In this document: positions 29,109-37,980 of the stretch, piece by piece
Numbering within the stretch: the stretch's first letter is position 1
Layout of the letters: each line of letters begins with the position of its first letter
Source: Phycisphaerae bacterium
GTDB lineage: Bacteria; Planctomycetota; Phycisphaerae; Phycisphaerales; SM1A02
Direction: 5' to 3'
DNA length: 64,000 nt
NCBI GenBank assembly: GCA_002717655.1
Contig: PBAY01000039.1
Span: forward strand, 62,001-126,000
Made by a program: the position numbers and the translations under genes
The notes under the pieces: generated by a model
The model's database searches: none
What the model was told of the DNA's origin: nothing
The model's input: only the letters and a program-made list of their open reading frames with translations

Positions 29109-30278
29109 ATGACCTTGCTTAAACCTAAAAAAATCCGTTCTCTCTGGCTACATGCCTTCATGGCACTGGTCTCTCTGTACTTCTTTCTCTGCGCCATCAA
29201 TGTGATGGGCTCAGGATTGAAGCAGATTGGAAAATCAACAGATTGGATCAATACAGCAATGGCTCAGGGGGACAACCCACTGGTCGCCTTGTTTGCTTCG
29301 GTTCTGGTTACCTCGATTGTTCAGAGCTCTTCCTTCACGACTTCCCTCATCATCACATTGGTGGCTGCGGGTGAGCTCAGCGTTGGCACAGCCATCTTCG
29401 CGGTCATGGGTGCAAACATCGGCACCAGCATCACCGGCCTGATTGTTTCACTTGGTACGGTTCGGATCAGGCGTCAATTCCGCCGTGCGTATGCAACGGC
29501 CCTGATGCATGCCATCCCGAATCTGCTGACCGTGCTCATGCTGTTCCCATTGGAATGGGCATCGCGTTCCTTGCCTGGCAGCAATGGCCATGGGTTGCTG
29601 ATGCGGGTTTCGATGTGGATCACGGAACTCATGGGACTTGATCCCGGGACAAAGCCCTCGAGTCCGATCAAGGCGATTACCAAGCCGGTTGTCTCCTTCA
29701 TAGATAGCACCGTCAGCTATGTCACGACCAATGTGACGGCGATCGGCGTAACGGTCGCCGTGATCGGCCTCTTGATTCTTTTCATATCGCTTCTGGGTCT
29801 GGTAAGCAATCTGAAGGGCGCGCTTCTCCAGCGACTTGAAGGCCTCTTCAGCAAGGTGATCTTCCGAAACGACTTCCTCGCCTGGATTTCAGGCATCGGC
29901 TCAACCGTAGCGGTGCAGTCCAGTTCGGTGACGACAAGTCTCATCGTGCCTATTGCCGGTGCAGGGGTAGTCAAGCTTCGTCGAGTCTTTCCATTCATGC
30001 TCGGTTGCAATCTCGGCACGACGGTGACCGGTGTCATCGCGGCGACGGCCAATCCCACCGCTGGTGCGGTGACGGTTGCCGTTTCCCATGTCCTGTTCAA
30101 TCTGTTTGACAACGGGATCTGGTATCCCTTCAAGATGTTCCCGATTAGACTTGCCAAGTGGTACAGCGGCCTGGCATCCCGTTCGCCTCGATATGCTCTG
30201 TTCTTCCTGTTGACGATTTTCGTGATCATCCCCATTGCAGGCTTGGTCATCACAGAGGTGTTCTTCTACAGCGACTAA
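29109..30278 (+). CDS. Na+/phosphate cotransporter, NptA/PNaS family
   Basis: A 389-aa membrane protein with two inverted repeats, each holding the QSSS signature of the Na/Pi-II family: IVQSSSFTTSLIITL (about residue 75) and VAVQSSSVTTSLIVP (about 276). Each is followed by a glycine-rich segment (FAVMGANIGTSITG and FMLGCNLGTTVTG). It should import inorganic phosphate with sodium. It lacks the C-terminal PhoU-like domain often fused to bacterial members; that function is supplied by the separate gene 44 bases downstream. A GAGAAG precedes the ATG. No clear Pho box could be identified in the 67-base gap upstream. Confidence 0.92.
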   Translation: MTLLKPKKIRSLWLHAFMALVSLYFFLCAINVMGSGLKQIGKSTDWINTAMAQGDNPLVALFASVLVTSIVQSSSFTTSLIITLVAAGELSVGTAIFAVMGANIGTSITGLIVSLGTVRIRRQFRRAYATALMHAIPNLLTVLMLFPLEWASRSLPGSNGHGLLMRVSMWITELMGLDPGTKPSSPIKAITKPVVSFIDSTVSYVTTNVTAIGVTVAVIGLLILFISLLGLVSNLKGALLQRLEGLFSKVIFRNDFLAWISGIGSTVAVQSSSVTTSLIVPIAGAGVVKLRRVFPFMLGCNLGTTVTGVIAATANPTAGAVTVAVSHVLFNLFDNGIWYPFKMFPIRLAKWYSGLASRSPRYALFFLLTIFVIIPIAGLVITEVFFYSD

Positions 30279-30322
30279 CTCGAGATCCCTGACGCGAATG
30301 CAGGGTTCAAGGAGATTCAACC

Positions 30323-31033
30323 ATGCTCGGCCAATTGATCGCGGCTTTGAAGACTGACAACAAGCTCGATGAGGCATTCTCGCAGTTTCGAGAGATGCTG
30401 GGTGCAGCGCAGTGGATGTTCGGCGAAGCCAATGATGTGCTTACTGGGAAAAAAGAAGGTGATGATGTACGTGAACCTCTTTACAACAAGGATCAGGAAA
30501 TCAACACATTGCTGCGTTCCATCCGCGGCAATATCCTGACACATCTATCCGTGAATCCAGTCGCCGACATTCCAGGATGTCTTGCACTCATGAGCATCGC
30601 CAAGGATGCGGAGCGGATCGGGGACTATTGCAAGAATGTGTTTGAAGTTGGCCGCTACTACGAGGGCGATTACGAGATCGATCGCTATCATCAGCCGCTT
30701 GAGGATATTCGGGGTCAGGCGACGGCGCTATTTGAAGAAGTCATCAAGGCCTTCAGTGAATCCAGCACCAAGCAGGCCAAGAAAGCCATCAAGGCAGCCG
30801 ACAAGATTCGCAGTGAGTGCGATGCAGTTGAGGAGACACTGTTGCGGGATCGCCGTACGGTTGAGACTCATGCAGCTGTTGCCTATTCCTTGCTGGCCAG
30901 ACATTACAAGAGGGTTGCTTCTCATCTGGCAAATATCGCTACCGCTGTCTTTGGCCGAATCGAAGACCTTGATTTCCGCAAGCCAAAGAAGAAGTCAGCG
31001 GATGGCGACGCGGCGGAACCTGTTCAGGAATGA
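30323..31033 (+). CDS. PhoU-domain protein
   Basis: A 236-aa all-helical protein. A PhoU-type signature is seen in LMSIAKDAERIGDYCKNVFEVGRYY (central helix, E/D-x3-D metal ligands; only the core AKDAERIGDYCKN is diagnostic) and again in the second half as SLLARHYKRVASHLANIA. PhoU proteins restrain phosphate transport and modulate PhoR. The gene follows the Na/Pi transporter with a good ribosome site (AAGGAGATTCAACC) and overlaps the next gene by ATGA. It probably controls this transporter and the upstream kinase. Confidence 0.88.
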   Translation: MLGQLIAALKTDNKLDEAFSQFREMLGAAQWMFGEANDVLTGKKEGDDVREPLYNKDQEINTLLRSIRGNILTHLSVNPVADIPGCLALMSIAKDAERIGDYCKNVFEVGRYYEGDYEIDRYHQPLEDIRGQATALFEEVIKAFSESSTKQAKKAIKAADKIRSECDAVEETLLRDRRTVETHAAVAYSLLARHYKRVASHLANIATAVFGRIEDLDFRKPKKKSADGDAAEPVQE

Positions 31034-31455
31034 CTGATCGACCTCGGATCATGTTTTTGTGTACGGCCAACAGTGCACGCAGCCAGCTTGCAGAGGCCAT
31101 CCTCAGAGATCGGGCGGGAGATGAGATGACTGCCTGCAGCGCAGGCACACATCCTGCGACCGTCCACCCGCTTGCCATCAAGGTTCTTGAAGAAGTCGGA
31201 ATCAACGCTGACGGTTTGCGATCCACAACAGTCGAAGAAGTACTGGCTGAAGGTCCCGTCACCTTGACGATCGCCGTCTGTGCAGCCGCTTCCGAGAAAT
31301 GCCCGGTTGTTGCAGGTGAGCAGGTACAAGCCTGGCCCTTTGACGATCCGGCATCATGCCAAGGCGATGAAGAAGCTCGGCGGCAGGCTTTCAGGACCGC
31401 TCGGGACCAGATCGCGCAGAAGATCGACCGGTGGCTTGCTTCCGAAAGATCTTGA
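31030..31455 (+). CDS. arsC: ArsC-like low-molecular-weight protein phosphatase / arsenate reductase
   Basis: A 141-aa protein with the phosphatase loop C-x5-R at residues 11-17 (FLCTANSARSQLAE). AWPFDDPASCQGDEEA near residue 108 is the acid-loop region of arsenate reductases, where PF/DDP is typical. A further Cys in AVCAAASEKCP occupies the area of the redox cysteines of thioredoxin-linked ArsC. Arsenate enters cells on phosphate transporters, so arsenate reduction makes sense at the end of a phosphate operon. A protein-tyrosine phosphatase role cannot be excluded. It is coupled to phoU. Confidence 0.82.
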   Translation: MTDRPRIMFLCTANSARSQLAEAILRDRAGDEMTACSAGTHPATVHPLAIKVLEEVGINADGLRSTTVEEVLAEGPVTLTIAVCAAASEKCPVVAGEQVQAWPFDDPASCQGDEEARRQAFRTARDQIAQKIDRWLASERS

Positions 31456-31458
31456 TTC

Positions 31459-31956
31459 CTACTTGGTGTACCAGCCAGCGACCGCAGCAATGGCAGCATC
31501 CAGCTCATCGACGTTCTTGAGGTCGACCGTCTGCTTGCATTTCATGGCGGCTACGAGGATTCGGTGGAAGCCAGCCAGTTGAGCCATGTACGTATCGTGA
31601 CCTTCTTCACCGGCCGGGACGGCCTTCACGCGCTGTGTGAGGAAGTAGTAGGACGCCACATCCTGAATCATCTGGGCGTGCTGGTCCTTGGCGAGCACCC
31701 AGCGTGAGCCCTGATTGAACATCAGCAGATCGCCGGCCTCACCATGGGAATGATCCTGTGGACCCATCATTTCCTTCAGGGAGACAACAGCCTTTCGGAT
31801 GGTTGCGGCATCTTCCTTGAGACCTGCGATCCTGGCAGGATCGTCATAGATCCCACAGGGGATCTGGCAATGGGCAGAGGCTGATGGCTGCGCCATGGTC
31901 CACCAGGCGCCGGTGAGGAATGAGAAGAGAGCGATGGTCAATAGGGTGCGATTCAT
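31459..31956 (-). CDS. sodN: Nickel superoxide dismutase with a cleavable export signal
   Basis: A 165-aa Ni-SOD, which disproportionates superoxide. The nickel hook is HCQIPCGIYDD (His29, Cys30, Cys34), matching the family hook H-C-x-x-P-C-G-x-Y. Ahead of it lies a 28-residue signal peptide (NRTLLTIALFSFLTGAWWTMA) that ends ASA directly before His29. Signal peptidase cleavage there would expose the His amino terminus that the enzyme needs for nickel binding. The rest is the expected helical bundle. No SodX-type maturation protease is encoded nearby. It is convergent with the phosphate operon, and AAGGA lies upstream of the ATG. Confidence 0.93.
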   Translation of the reverse strand: MNRTLLTIALFSFLTGAWWTMAQPSASAHCQIPCGIYDDPARIAGLKEDAATIRKAVVSLKEMMGPQDHSHGEAGDLLMFNQGSRWVLAKDQHAQMIQDVASYYFLTQRVKAVPAGEEGHDTYMAQLAGFHRILVAAMKCKQTVDLKNVDELDAAIAAVAGWYTK

Positions 31957-32015
31957 CTTTCAGTTTCCTTACAGATCACAGGTGTCATGAGTGCAGCGTT
32001 CTGATGGTGATGGTA

Positions 32016-34505
32016 TCACTCAGACTCGATCAAACGTCTTCCGAATGACATTTGTTCCAAATCAATTGACCAGTCATCATCGAAGAAACCTGTTGCAACA
32101 ACGCCATCAGTCCCATTCATGAGTGCATCAGGCTGAAGGATGAACCAGTCGGGCCAGCCGACACCGGCGAAGAAGAACGGCATTTGATCACTCAGGCGGT
32201 CACCTGAGGGGCCCGTGCCCGCCACGACCCCTACGCTCGCCACATCGCTGTGCGGTCTGGGACGAATGAAGACAGCGGCCATGTCATCACCTTCAATGGA
32301 ACGACTGCCGATCTTCAGGGAACCGCGTTCGATCTGCAGTGGGCTGCTTCCCACCAGCGTATTCCAATGGGTGTGTGTGTCGGCATTGCCGTAGACGATG
32401 ACGTTTCGATCCGGATCCGCCTTGGGATCAAACTCCGAATCAGGAACAAAGGGAAGATGGCCATTACCCCGGTACCAGAATCGCTCCGAGTCCAGGCGAG
32501 CCTGAGCGGCATTGCGAGCCGTCTCCTCATCACTTCCCGCGGTTCCATAGACCAGAATGACATTGTTGTTGAAGGCATCACGGAAACCACTGCCACGATG
32601 GGGTCCTTTCAGATCCAGCGAAGGTTTCTCAGTGAGTGACCATTGGCCATCTGCGTTCGAGAGGTGGATCATGTTGCTGCTGGAAGGACGGTCTGCAGAC
32701 AAGGTCTGCCCATCAAGCTCAAGGGTGATCTCTTGCAGCTCAACAGGGAGATGGGACACATCAAGTGACAGACGGCGGACATTCCGAGTCGTCCCTGTGA
32801 TCATTCCCTCGGCACGGTCTCGGTTGATGGACACCTGACTGGGTTCAAGGCATGAATCCTGCGCTTCAATCGTCGCCCAACTGCTCGTCGCGGAAGCGCG
32901 AGGATCCACCGTGGTGAAATCGATCTCATCGATCGTCTCCGGATCAGGAAGCGTTCGCTGTTTGATGAACTCGAAGAGGGGAGGCCAGTCCATGCACTGA
33001 TTACCCCACCAGTGACCAGCGCCGGGCCGCTCGTAGTAGGTCCAGTCTCCGTGGAAGTCGGCCAGTTCCCCGCGCATGATGCGAGCCTGTTCAACCGGTA
33101 CGTTGTTGTCGGCATCACCATGGAGGATGTAGATGCCATAGTCGTCCAGGTTGTCTTTCATCAGAAGTGTTTCACTGGGGTTGGCAGCTCGATGGAGGAT
33201 CTCCTCCACGCCACCGTCTCTGGCGTATCGTTCAGGTCCGCCATACGTCCAGAAAGAGACCCATCCGGCGCTAGGTGCGATGGCTGCCCATTGATCCGGA
33301 AGCGTGGCACCCAGTTGCCAGGTCCCGTGGCCGCCCATGGAGTGTCCGGTCAACCATCGCCGTGACGGATCATTTGCATATCTTGAAGACGCGTCAGCCA
33401 GTACTTCCATGGCATCTCGTCGGCCCCAATGCTCCCAGTCGAATCCAAATGGTCTCCGATTGGTCGGCGCGACGACATGGACCCATGAGCGAGGTCGGTA
33501 GCACGCAGCCTGACCACGGGCCTCGACCGAGGCACCATGAAGCGACAGAGCAATGCCAGGTTTCAACTCATCCGCTTCTTCATCTGGTACTGCGGGACGA
33601 ACGGCGTAGTACTGCACACTTCCATCGATCTTGCTGACGAACGTTCTTCGATGGAGATCATCGGGTGCCTTGACCACCAGCTGGAATTCCTGTTCGTCAA
33701 GCACGGTTCCATTGCTCAGCAACGTCAGTCGCAAGGGCACCTTGTCCAATGTTTCAGGAGCCGTGCAGCTGAAGTCCAGGGGCACCTTGAGAAATGAGAG
33801 GGGCTGGATCGTCCCGATGCTGTTGGCGATGAGTCCGTTGGGTGTCCGGGCCTGTATCTCGACTCCACGCAATGGTTCTTCATTGATGTTGTAGATCAGA
33901 ACGGCTGCATGTCCCTCGAGTGCTTCGCCCTGAACCAGATCAGGCAGTGTCGGATCATTGGTTCCGATGAACGCGACCTGTTCAGCGGGATGGGACATCT
34001 CGGCTTCGGCGACAGCCTCCGGCAGATGAACGACCGGACGGATCGGTCCGCGTCCACTGCGAAAGAGGAATTCATTTGTTCCTTGCTTCATCATGAACGG
34101 AAGACGAAGTGTTCCGCGGTTGTACACATCTCCACCACGAGGCTGTCCATTGATGTAGCACAACGAGTGTCCCCGGCTTTCCAGCAGGGCTGGCCCGGCC
34201 TGGTCGGATTCGAATCTGTAATAGACATACCCACCGCGAGGTCCCGTGACTCTTCCCTTGTCATCCGGTTCGAGGATCTTCCAGGTCAAGGTTGTTCCAT
34301 CAGGATGTTGAAGTGTTGTTCCCTCGGTCGGCGCACGCCATGTTCCATTGACGATGGCAGACTCAAGTGCATCGGTGTGAACCGGTCGACGCCATCGGCT
34401 TCCCGTGGATTCGATTCCCAGCGCCGGTTCCGGCACGATGGTGGTCGGCGAAGGGTCGTTCAGGACCGACAGGAGGCCGATGGCAAGCAGATTGATCAAT
34501 GGCAT
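32016..34505 (-). CDS. Large exported prolyl-oligopeptidase-type esterase/hydrolase
   Basis: An 829-aa protein with a short signal-like leader (MPLINLLAIGLLSVL). The ATG chosen has AGGAAG upstream. Residues to about 300 are beta-rich and substrate-binding in appearance. A central alpha/beta hydrolase domain holds the nucleophile elbow WLTGHSMGGHGTWQ (about residue 388), an acid in LHGDADNNVPVEQ and the His in ERPGAGHWWGNQ. A further beta-rich region of about 250 residues follows. This plan is seen in planctomycete prolyl oligopeptidase-family esterases. Substrate is unknown: a polysaccharide ester or peptide. It is downstream of the dockerin protein on the same strand. Confidence 0.8.
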   Translation of the reverse strand: MPLINLLAIGLLSVLNDPSPTTIVPEPALGIESTGSRWRRPVHTDALESAIVNGTWRAPTEGTTLQHPDGTTLTWKILEPDDKGRVTGPRGGYVYYRFESDQAGPALLESRGHSLCYINGQPRGGDVYNRGTLRLPFMMKQGTNEFLFRSGRGPIRPVVHLPEAVAEAEMSHPAEQVAFIGTNDPTLPDLVQGEALEGHAAVLIYNINEEPLRGVEIQARTPNGLIANSIGTIQPLSFLKVPLDFSCTAPETLDKVPLRLTLLSNGTVLDEQEFQLVVKAPDDLHRRTFVSKIDGSVQYYAVRPAVPDEEADELKPGIALSLHGASVEARGQAACYRPRSWVHVVAPTNRRPFGFDWEHWGRRDAMEVLADASSRYANDPSRRWLTGHSMGGHGTWQLGATLPDQWAAIAPSAGWVSFWTYGGPERYARDGGVEEILHRAANPSETLLMKDNLDDYGIYILHGDADNNVPVEQARIMRGELADFHGDWTYYERPGAGHWWGNQCMDWPPLFEFIKQRTLPDPETIDEIDFTTVDPRASATSSWATIEAQDSCLEPSQVSINRDRAEGMITGTTRNVRRLSLDVSHLPVELQEITLELDGQTLSADRPSSSNMIHLSNADGQWSLTEKPSLDLKGPHRGSGFRDAFNNNVILVYGTAGSDEETARNAAQARLDSERFWYRGNGHLPFVPDSEFDPKADPDRNVIVYGNADTHTHWNTLVGSSPLQIERGSLKIGSRSIEGDDMAAVFIRPRPHSDVASVGVVAGTGPSGDRLSDQMPFFFAGVGWPDWFILQPDALMNGTDGVVATGFFDDDWSIDLEQMSFGRRLIESE

Positions 34506-34591
34506 GGAGTCACTTCCTTCCTGCCCCATGCTATCGGGAGGAAGGGGAGCGATGCTTCGTGTCTCGATTGGTTCAAGCGTTCAAATGGCAA

Positions 34592-36637
34592 TCAGTCGCT
34601 GATCTTGAAATCCACAAGCAGACTTCCATTGCCGGCGTCGCCTTCCTGCCATCCACCGACCCGCAGCATCAGGGCCTGACCATCCGTGACAGGTATCTGG
34701 AGGAATGAGGAATATCCCTCACAGCCCTCTCCGTCGTCATTGCAACCCAGCAGGTCGAGTTCATCACAGTTCCAACCGTCATAGACGACTAGATCGGAGT
34801 CGTAGTTGACCAGATTGCAGGTCGATACCGTCATCGTTCCGGTGCCCGGGCTGTTCACCCTGAACCAGACATCGTTGTACGTCTGACCATCAAACTGGCA
34901 TTCTTCATGAATCTGGCCATCAGTCGTCGCATTCATGGTGGAGAATTCAAAGGTACCCGGGCCGATCAGCCAGGCATCTGCACAATCATCGTTGTATTCA
35001 GCCTGAGAGCAGTCGATGTTTTCACAGCTGGTTCCATAGCCCCGGAATTCACCCGCCTGAAGTTCACACTCATCCAGATAGGTGACCACGCAGTCGGTCT
35101 CGTTGAGACAACACGCCCCTGGGACGGGACATGAGACGTCAAAGCATGGAATGCCCGATCCAGCGAAGGTTCCACCAGCATCTTCACAGGGTTGAGGTGT
35201 GGATTGGATACAGGCGCCATCGAAAAGGCAGCAGGCTCCCGGTTTCACGCATTCCTGACCCCATGCTTCGATGACATCCAGAACATCATTGACATTGACG
35301 CAGCAGTCCCCATTGACATCAGCAGCCGGGCGATAGGTTCCATCGCCACAGTTGAGATAACCATCAATCACAAGCAACACGTCACCGACGTCGACCAATG
35401 AGGAATTGTCGATGTCAACGGGACAGAATGGGAGCGGAAGATCGCAAGGATCCACCGGTTCGCCGCCTGGAACCGGTCCGGCGACGGCAATGGTTGGAAC
35501 CGACCCGGGCTTGAACATCTCAAGTGTCAGTTCACCATCCACAGGTGCAACCGGAAGATCGAAGCGGAAGTTGTACAGGGAATGCCATCGAATCGCATTG
35601 GCCATTGGATCCTGGCCATACGGAGTCGTGGACCAGCGAAGCTGACCGGTACTTGATTCCGGCGTCCAGTCGGTGCTGTCCCATGATTCACCACTGTGGT
35701 AATCGACGTCATGGAATCCGATGTTGGTCGGTTCGACACCCGCAGGCATGACGAACGAGACCCCGCCGATCGATTGATCACAGTTCATGTTGTAGACGGC
35801 GTATTCATACCGCCAGGTTCCATTGGAAAGCTCCGTCACCTTGGAACCAACGACGATCATTCCATCACCGGGCACCATGATCTCGGTCAAGGTGACGGTC
35901 GGATCAATCTCTTTCCAGACATCAATAGCTCGCTGGGCAACGTTGGTCGTACCGATGGCATTCAGATTCGAGATGCTGTTGAACTCGATCTCTCGCCATG
36001 AGGCGTTGTTGAACTGGGTTCCCCAGGGCGCTTCGTCGGTGCAGACGTAATAGCCTTCGAAGAAGTAGCGAGCACCCTCATTCAGTGCTGGATCGACATC
36101 ATCATTGTCGATGCAGAGATTTCCACGCACGGCCGCAGGACCTGAAGGACTGATCGAGAATGGATAGTCGTAGTAGCCACTGAAGGCATTGATATCGGAT
36201 CTCGGTCCGCTTGGATTCGTGTTGAGTCCGGCACCGTAGGTATCGGCACATCCGATTCCGAGCGTGTCACAATCTGTTGCCTGACAATCGCCGCAACCAC
36301 CTTCACTGAGTGCGCAGAAGGAATGCTTGAGCCAGCTGGTTCCGATCTGTTCGAACCGACCATTCTTGAGGCGATACGCATTCTGCGCAATCATCGGCGT
36401 GTTGTTGGTACCGCCATACCAGGCGGCTACCTCATCGCCGTAGTTGCACGAGGTCGTGCCAAAGGCATACCCACCGATCCCATCAACCGTCCCCAGATAG
36501 TTGATCGACTCTGCAATGATGAATCCCACCACGTCCGGTCCGATCTTCGTATCGCCAGCGTGACCTGGAGACCAGAGGGCAAGGCATGACATCAATGAAA
36601 TGGATGACAGCTGGACAGCACGTTGAAGGCGGATCAT
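34592..36637 (-). CDS. Secreted protein with dockerin-like repeats and GACCL cysteine motifs
   Basis: A 681-aa protein. The ATG has GGAGAG upstream and starts a signal peptide (RLQRAVQLSSISLMSCLALWSPGHA). An N-terminal domain of about 380 residues has no recognised family. Two dockerin/EF-hand-like repeats follow (DIDNSSLVDVGDVLLVIDGY and DVNGDCCVNVNDVLDVIEAW), then two cysteine-rich units each starting with GACCL. Last comes a PPC-like beta domain (DCADAWLIGPGTFEFS to the end). Dockerin-type repeats bind calcium and usually mediate surface assembly. The protein is probably exported and cell-surface or released. It lies upstream of the esterase on the same strand, with 86 bases between them. 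Confidence 0.82.
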   Translation of the reverse strand: MIRLQRAVQLSSISLMSCLALWSPGHAGDTKIGPDVVGFIIAESINYLGTVDGIGGYAFGTTSCNYGDEVAAWYGGTNNTPMIAQNAYRLKNGRFEQIGTSWLKHSFCALSEGGCGDCQATDCDTLGIGCADTYGAGLNTNPSGPRSDINAFSGYYDYPFSISPSGPAAVRGNLCIDNDDVDPALNEGARYFFEGYYVCTDEAPWGTQFNNASWREIEFNSISNLNAIGTTNVAQRAIDVWKEIDPTVTLTEIMVPGDGMIVVGSKVTELSNGTWRYEYAVYNMNCDQSIGGVSFVMPAGVEPTNIGFHDVDYHSGESWDSTDWTPESSTGQLRWSTTPYGQDPMANAIRWHSLYNFRFDLPVAPVDGELTLEMFKPGSVPTIAVAGPVPGGEPVDPCDLPLPFCPVDIDNSSLVDVGDVLLVIDGYLNCGDGTYRPAADVNGDCCVNVNDVLDVIEAWGQECVKPGACCLFDGACIQSTPQPCEDAGGTFAGSGIPCFDVSCPVPGACCLNETDCVVTYLDECELQAGEFRGYGTSCENIDCSQAEYNDDCADAWLIGPGTFEFSTMNATTDGQIHEECQFDGQTYNDVWFRVNSPGTGTMTVSTCNLVNYDSDLVVYDGWNCDELDLLGCNDDGEGCEGYSSFLQIPVTDGQALMLRVGGWQEGDAGNGSLLVDFKISD

Positions 36638-36723
36638 GGGCTTCTCTCCGTAAATCACGATCGGGATTGGTGACCCTTCAAGGTATCCCAAATGAAGTCC
36701 TCTCGGAAGTGTTGTCTTCCGGA

Positions 36724-37923
36724 TTAGCAGGATTCAAGCTGCTCAAGTGCTCGATCGGTGATCAGATCCGCAATGGCAAGTGATGCGGTCGCTGCAGGGG
36801 AGGGCGCATTGAGCACATGGACCACAGGCCCCTCGGCCTCGATCAGGAAATCATCAACGAGATTGCCACCAACATCGACTGCTTGAGCTCTGACGCCAGC
36901 AGGCGCTCGTTCGATATCTCCTGCCTTCAGTCCAGGAAGAAGATGTCTCATGGATCGAAGTGCCTGATTTCTCGAAAGAGAACGGTGTATTTCACTTGCA
37001 CCGTTCTTCCACCATCTTGCCGCCAGCTTCCAGCTACGCAGTGACAGCAAGGCTTGCGCCGTATCAACCAGATTGACGTCACGCCATCGATATCCTTCTC
37101 GGGAAAGTGCCGGTACGGCGCTGGGGCCTGCTTCGACTTCATCATGGATTGTTCTGGTGAAATGAACACCGAGAAACGGCATGGCAGGATCCGGTACGGG
37201 ATAAATGAGACCACGAACCAGTGCAGCGGCTTCGGGCTTGAGTTTCCAGTACTCGCCTCTGAAGGGAAGAATCCGTACAGGCGGAGAGGCGCCTGCGCGG
37301 CGTGCTATCCGATCAGCGTGCAGGCCGCCACAGACAATCACAAGATCCGCATCAATGCTCTCGTCGTGGGTCTTGACTGTTGCGTGACTTTGATTGGTCT
37401 GAATTGCGGTGACACGTTGATTCAGCAGCAGTTCACCATGCTGGCGGTGAGATTCAGCCAGAGATTTGCAGACGCCTACATAATCCACGACGCCGGTACT
37501 GGGAACATGCAGTGCGGCAACTCCATGAACATGAGGCTCATATTCCTTCAACTCTTCTGGTGTGATTCTGTGACAATCGACACCGTTATCAAGTCCGCGT
37601 TGATGCAGTTTTTCAAGACGCGGAATTTCTTCTTCACGTGTCGCAACGATGACCTTGCCACATCGTTTCCATGGAATGCCATGCTCATCACAGTAGGACT
37701 CCATCAGCTGAAGACCTGTTCGGCAGGTTCGAGCTCGCATGGAACCTGGTGTGTAGTAGATGCCGGAATGCAGAACGCCGGAATTGTGTCCGCTCTGATG
37801 AGCAGCAATCCTGTCTGCCTTTTCCAGAATGGTGATTCGGGCATCAGGCAATCTTCTGGCCACTGAACGAGCGGTCGCCAGCCCGATGATTACTGCTCCG
37901 ATGATGACAATTCGTGTCGTCAT
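36724..37923 (-). CDS. lhgO: L-2-hydroxyglutarate oxidase-like FAD enzyme
   Basis: A 399-aa flavoprotein of the DAO family. The LhgO signature HQSGHNSGVLHSGIYY (about residues 42-57) is intact, as are YCDEHGIPWKRCGKVIVA, FRGEYWKL and a C-terminal FAD contact (LNAPSPAATASLAIA). The enzyme oxidises L-2-hydroxyglutarate to 2-oxoglutarate at the membrane. The N-terminal dinucleotide loop is unusual: it reads IIGAVIIGLATA, so the middle glycine of GxGxxG is Val (codon GTA). One base change would restore glycine, so a real substitution or a sequencing error are both possible. The gene is divergent from a sulfatase. Confidence 0.88.
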   Translation of the reverse strand: MTTRIVIIGAVIIGLATARSVARRLPDARITILEKADRIAAHQSGHNSGVLHSGIYYTPGSMRARTCRTGLQLMESYCDEHGIPWKRCGKVIVATREEEIPRLEKLHQRGLDNGVDCHRITPEELKEYEPHVHGVAALHVPSTGVVDYVGVCKSLAESHRQHGELLLNQRVTAIQTNQSHATVKTHDESIDADLVIVCGGLHADRIARRAGASPPVRILPFRGEYWKLKPEAAALVRGLIYPVPDPAMPFLGVHFTRTIHDEVEAGPSAVPALSREGYRWRDVNLVDTAQALLSLRSWKLAARWWKNGASEIHRSLSRNQALRSMRHLLPGLKAGDIERAPAGVRAQAVDVGGNLVDDFLIEAEGPVVHVLNAPSPAATASLAIADLITDRALEQLESC

Positions 37924-37946
37924 CTCAAAAGCGTACTAGAACGAGC

Positions 37947-37956
37947 CCTCGCGAGG
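37947..37956. repeat. Palindrome CCTCGCGAGG in the lhgO-sulfatase divergent gap
   Basis: A perfect 10-bp palindrome centred in the 57-base gap between two divergent genes. It could bind a dimeric regulator acting on both promoters. Short palindromes also arise by chance. Confidence 0.3.
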
Positions 37957-37980
37957 AGTTCTCGAGAGTAGACTTCAGAA

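Noticed and set aside
33909-34679. A 256-aa plus-strand frame opposite the esterase and the gap
   Set aside because: It is antisense to a well-supported hydrolase and has no recognisable domain.
37054-37866. A 270-aa plus-strand frame opposite lhgO
   Set aside because: It is fully antisense to the LhgO signature region; composition looks like a shadow.
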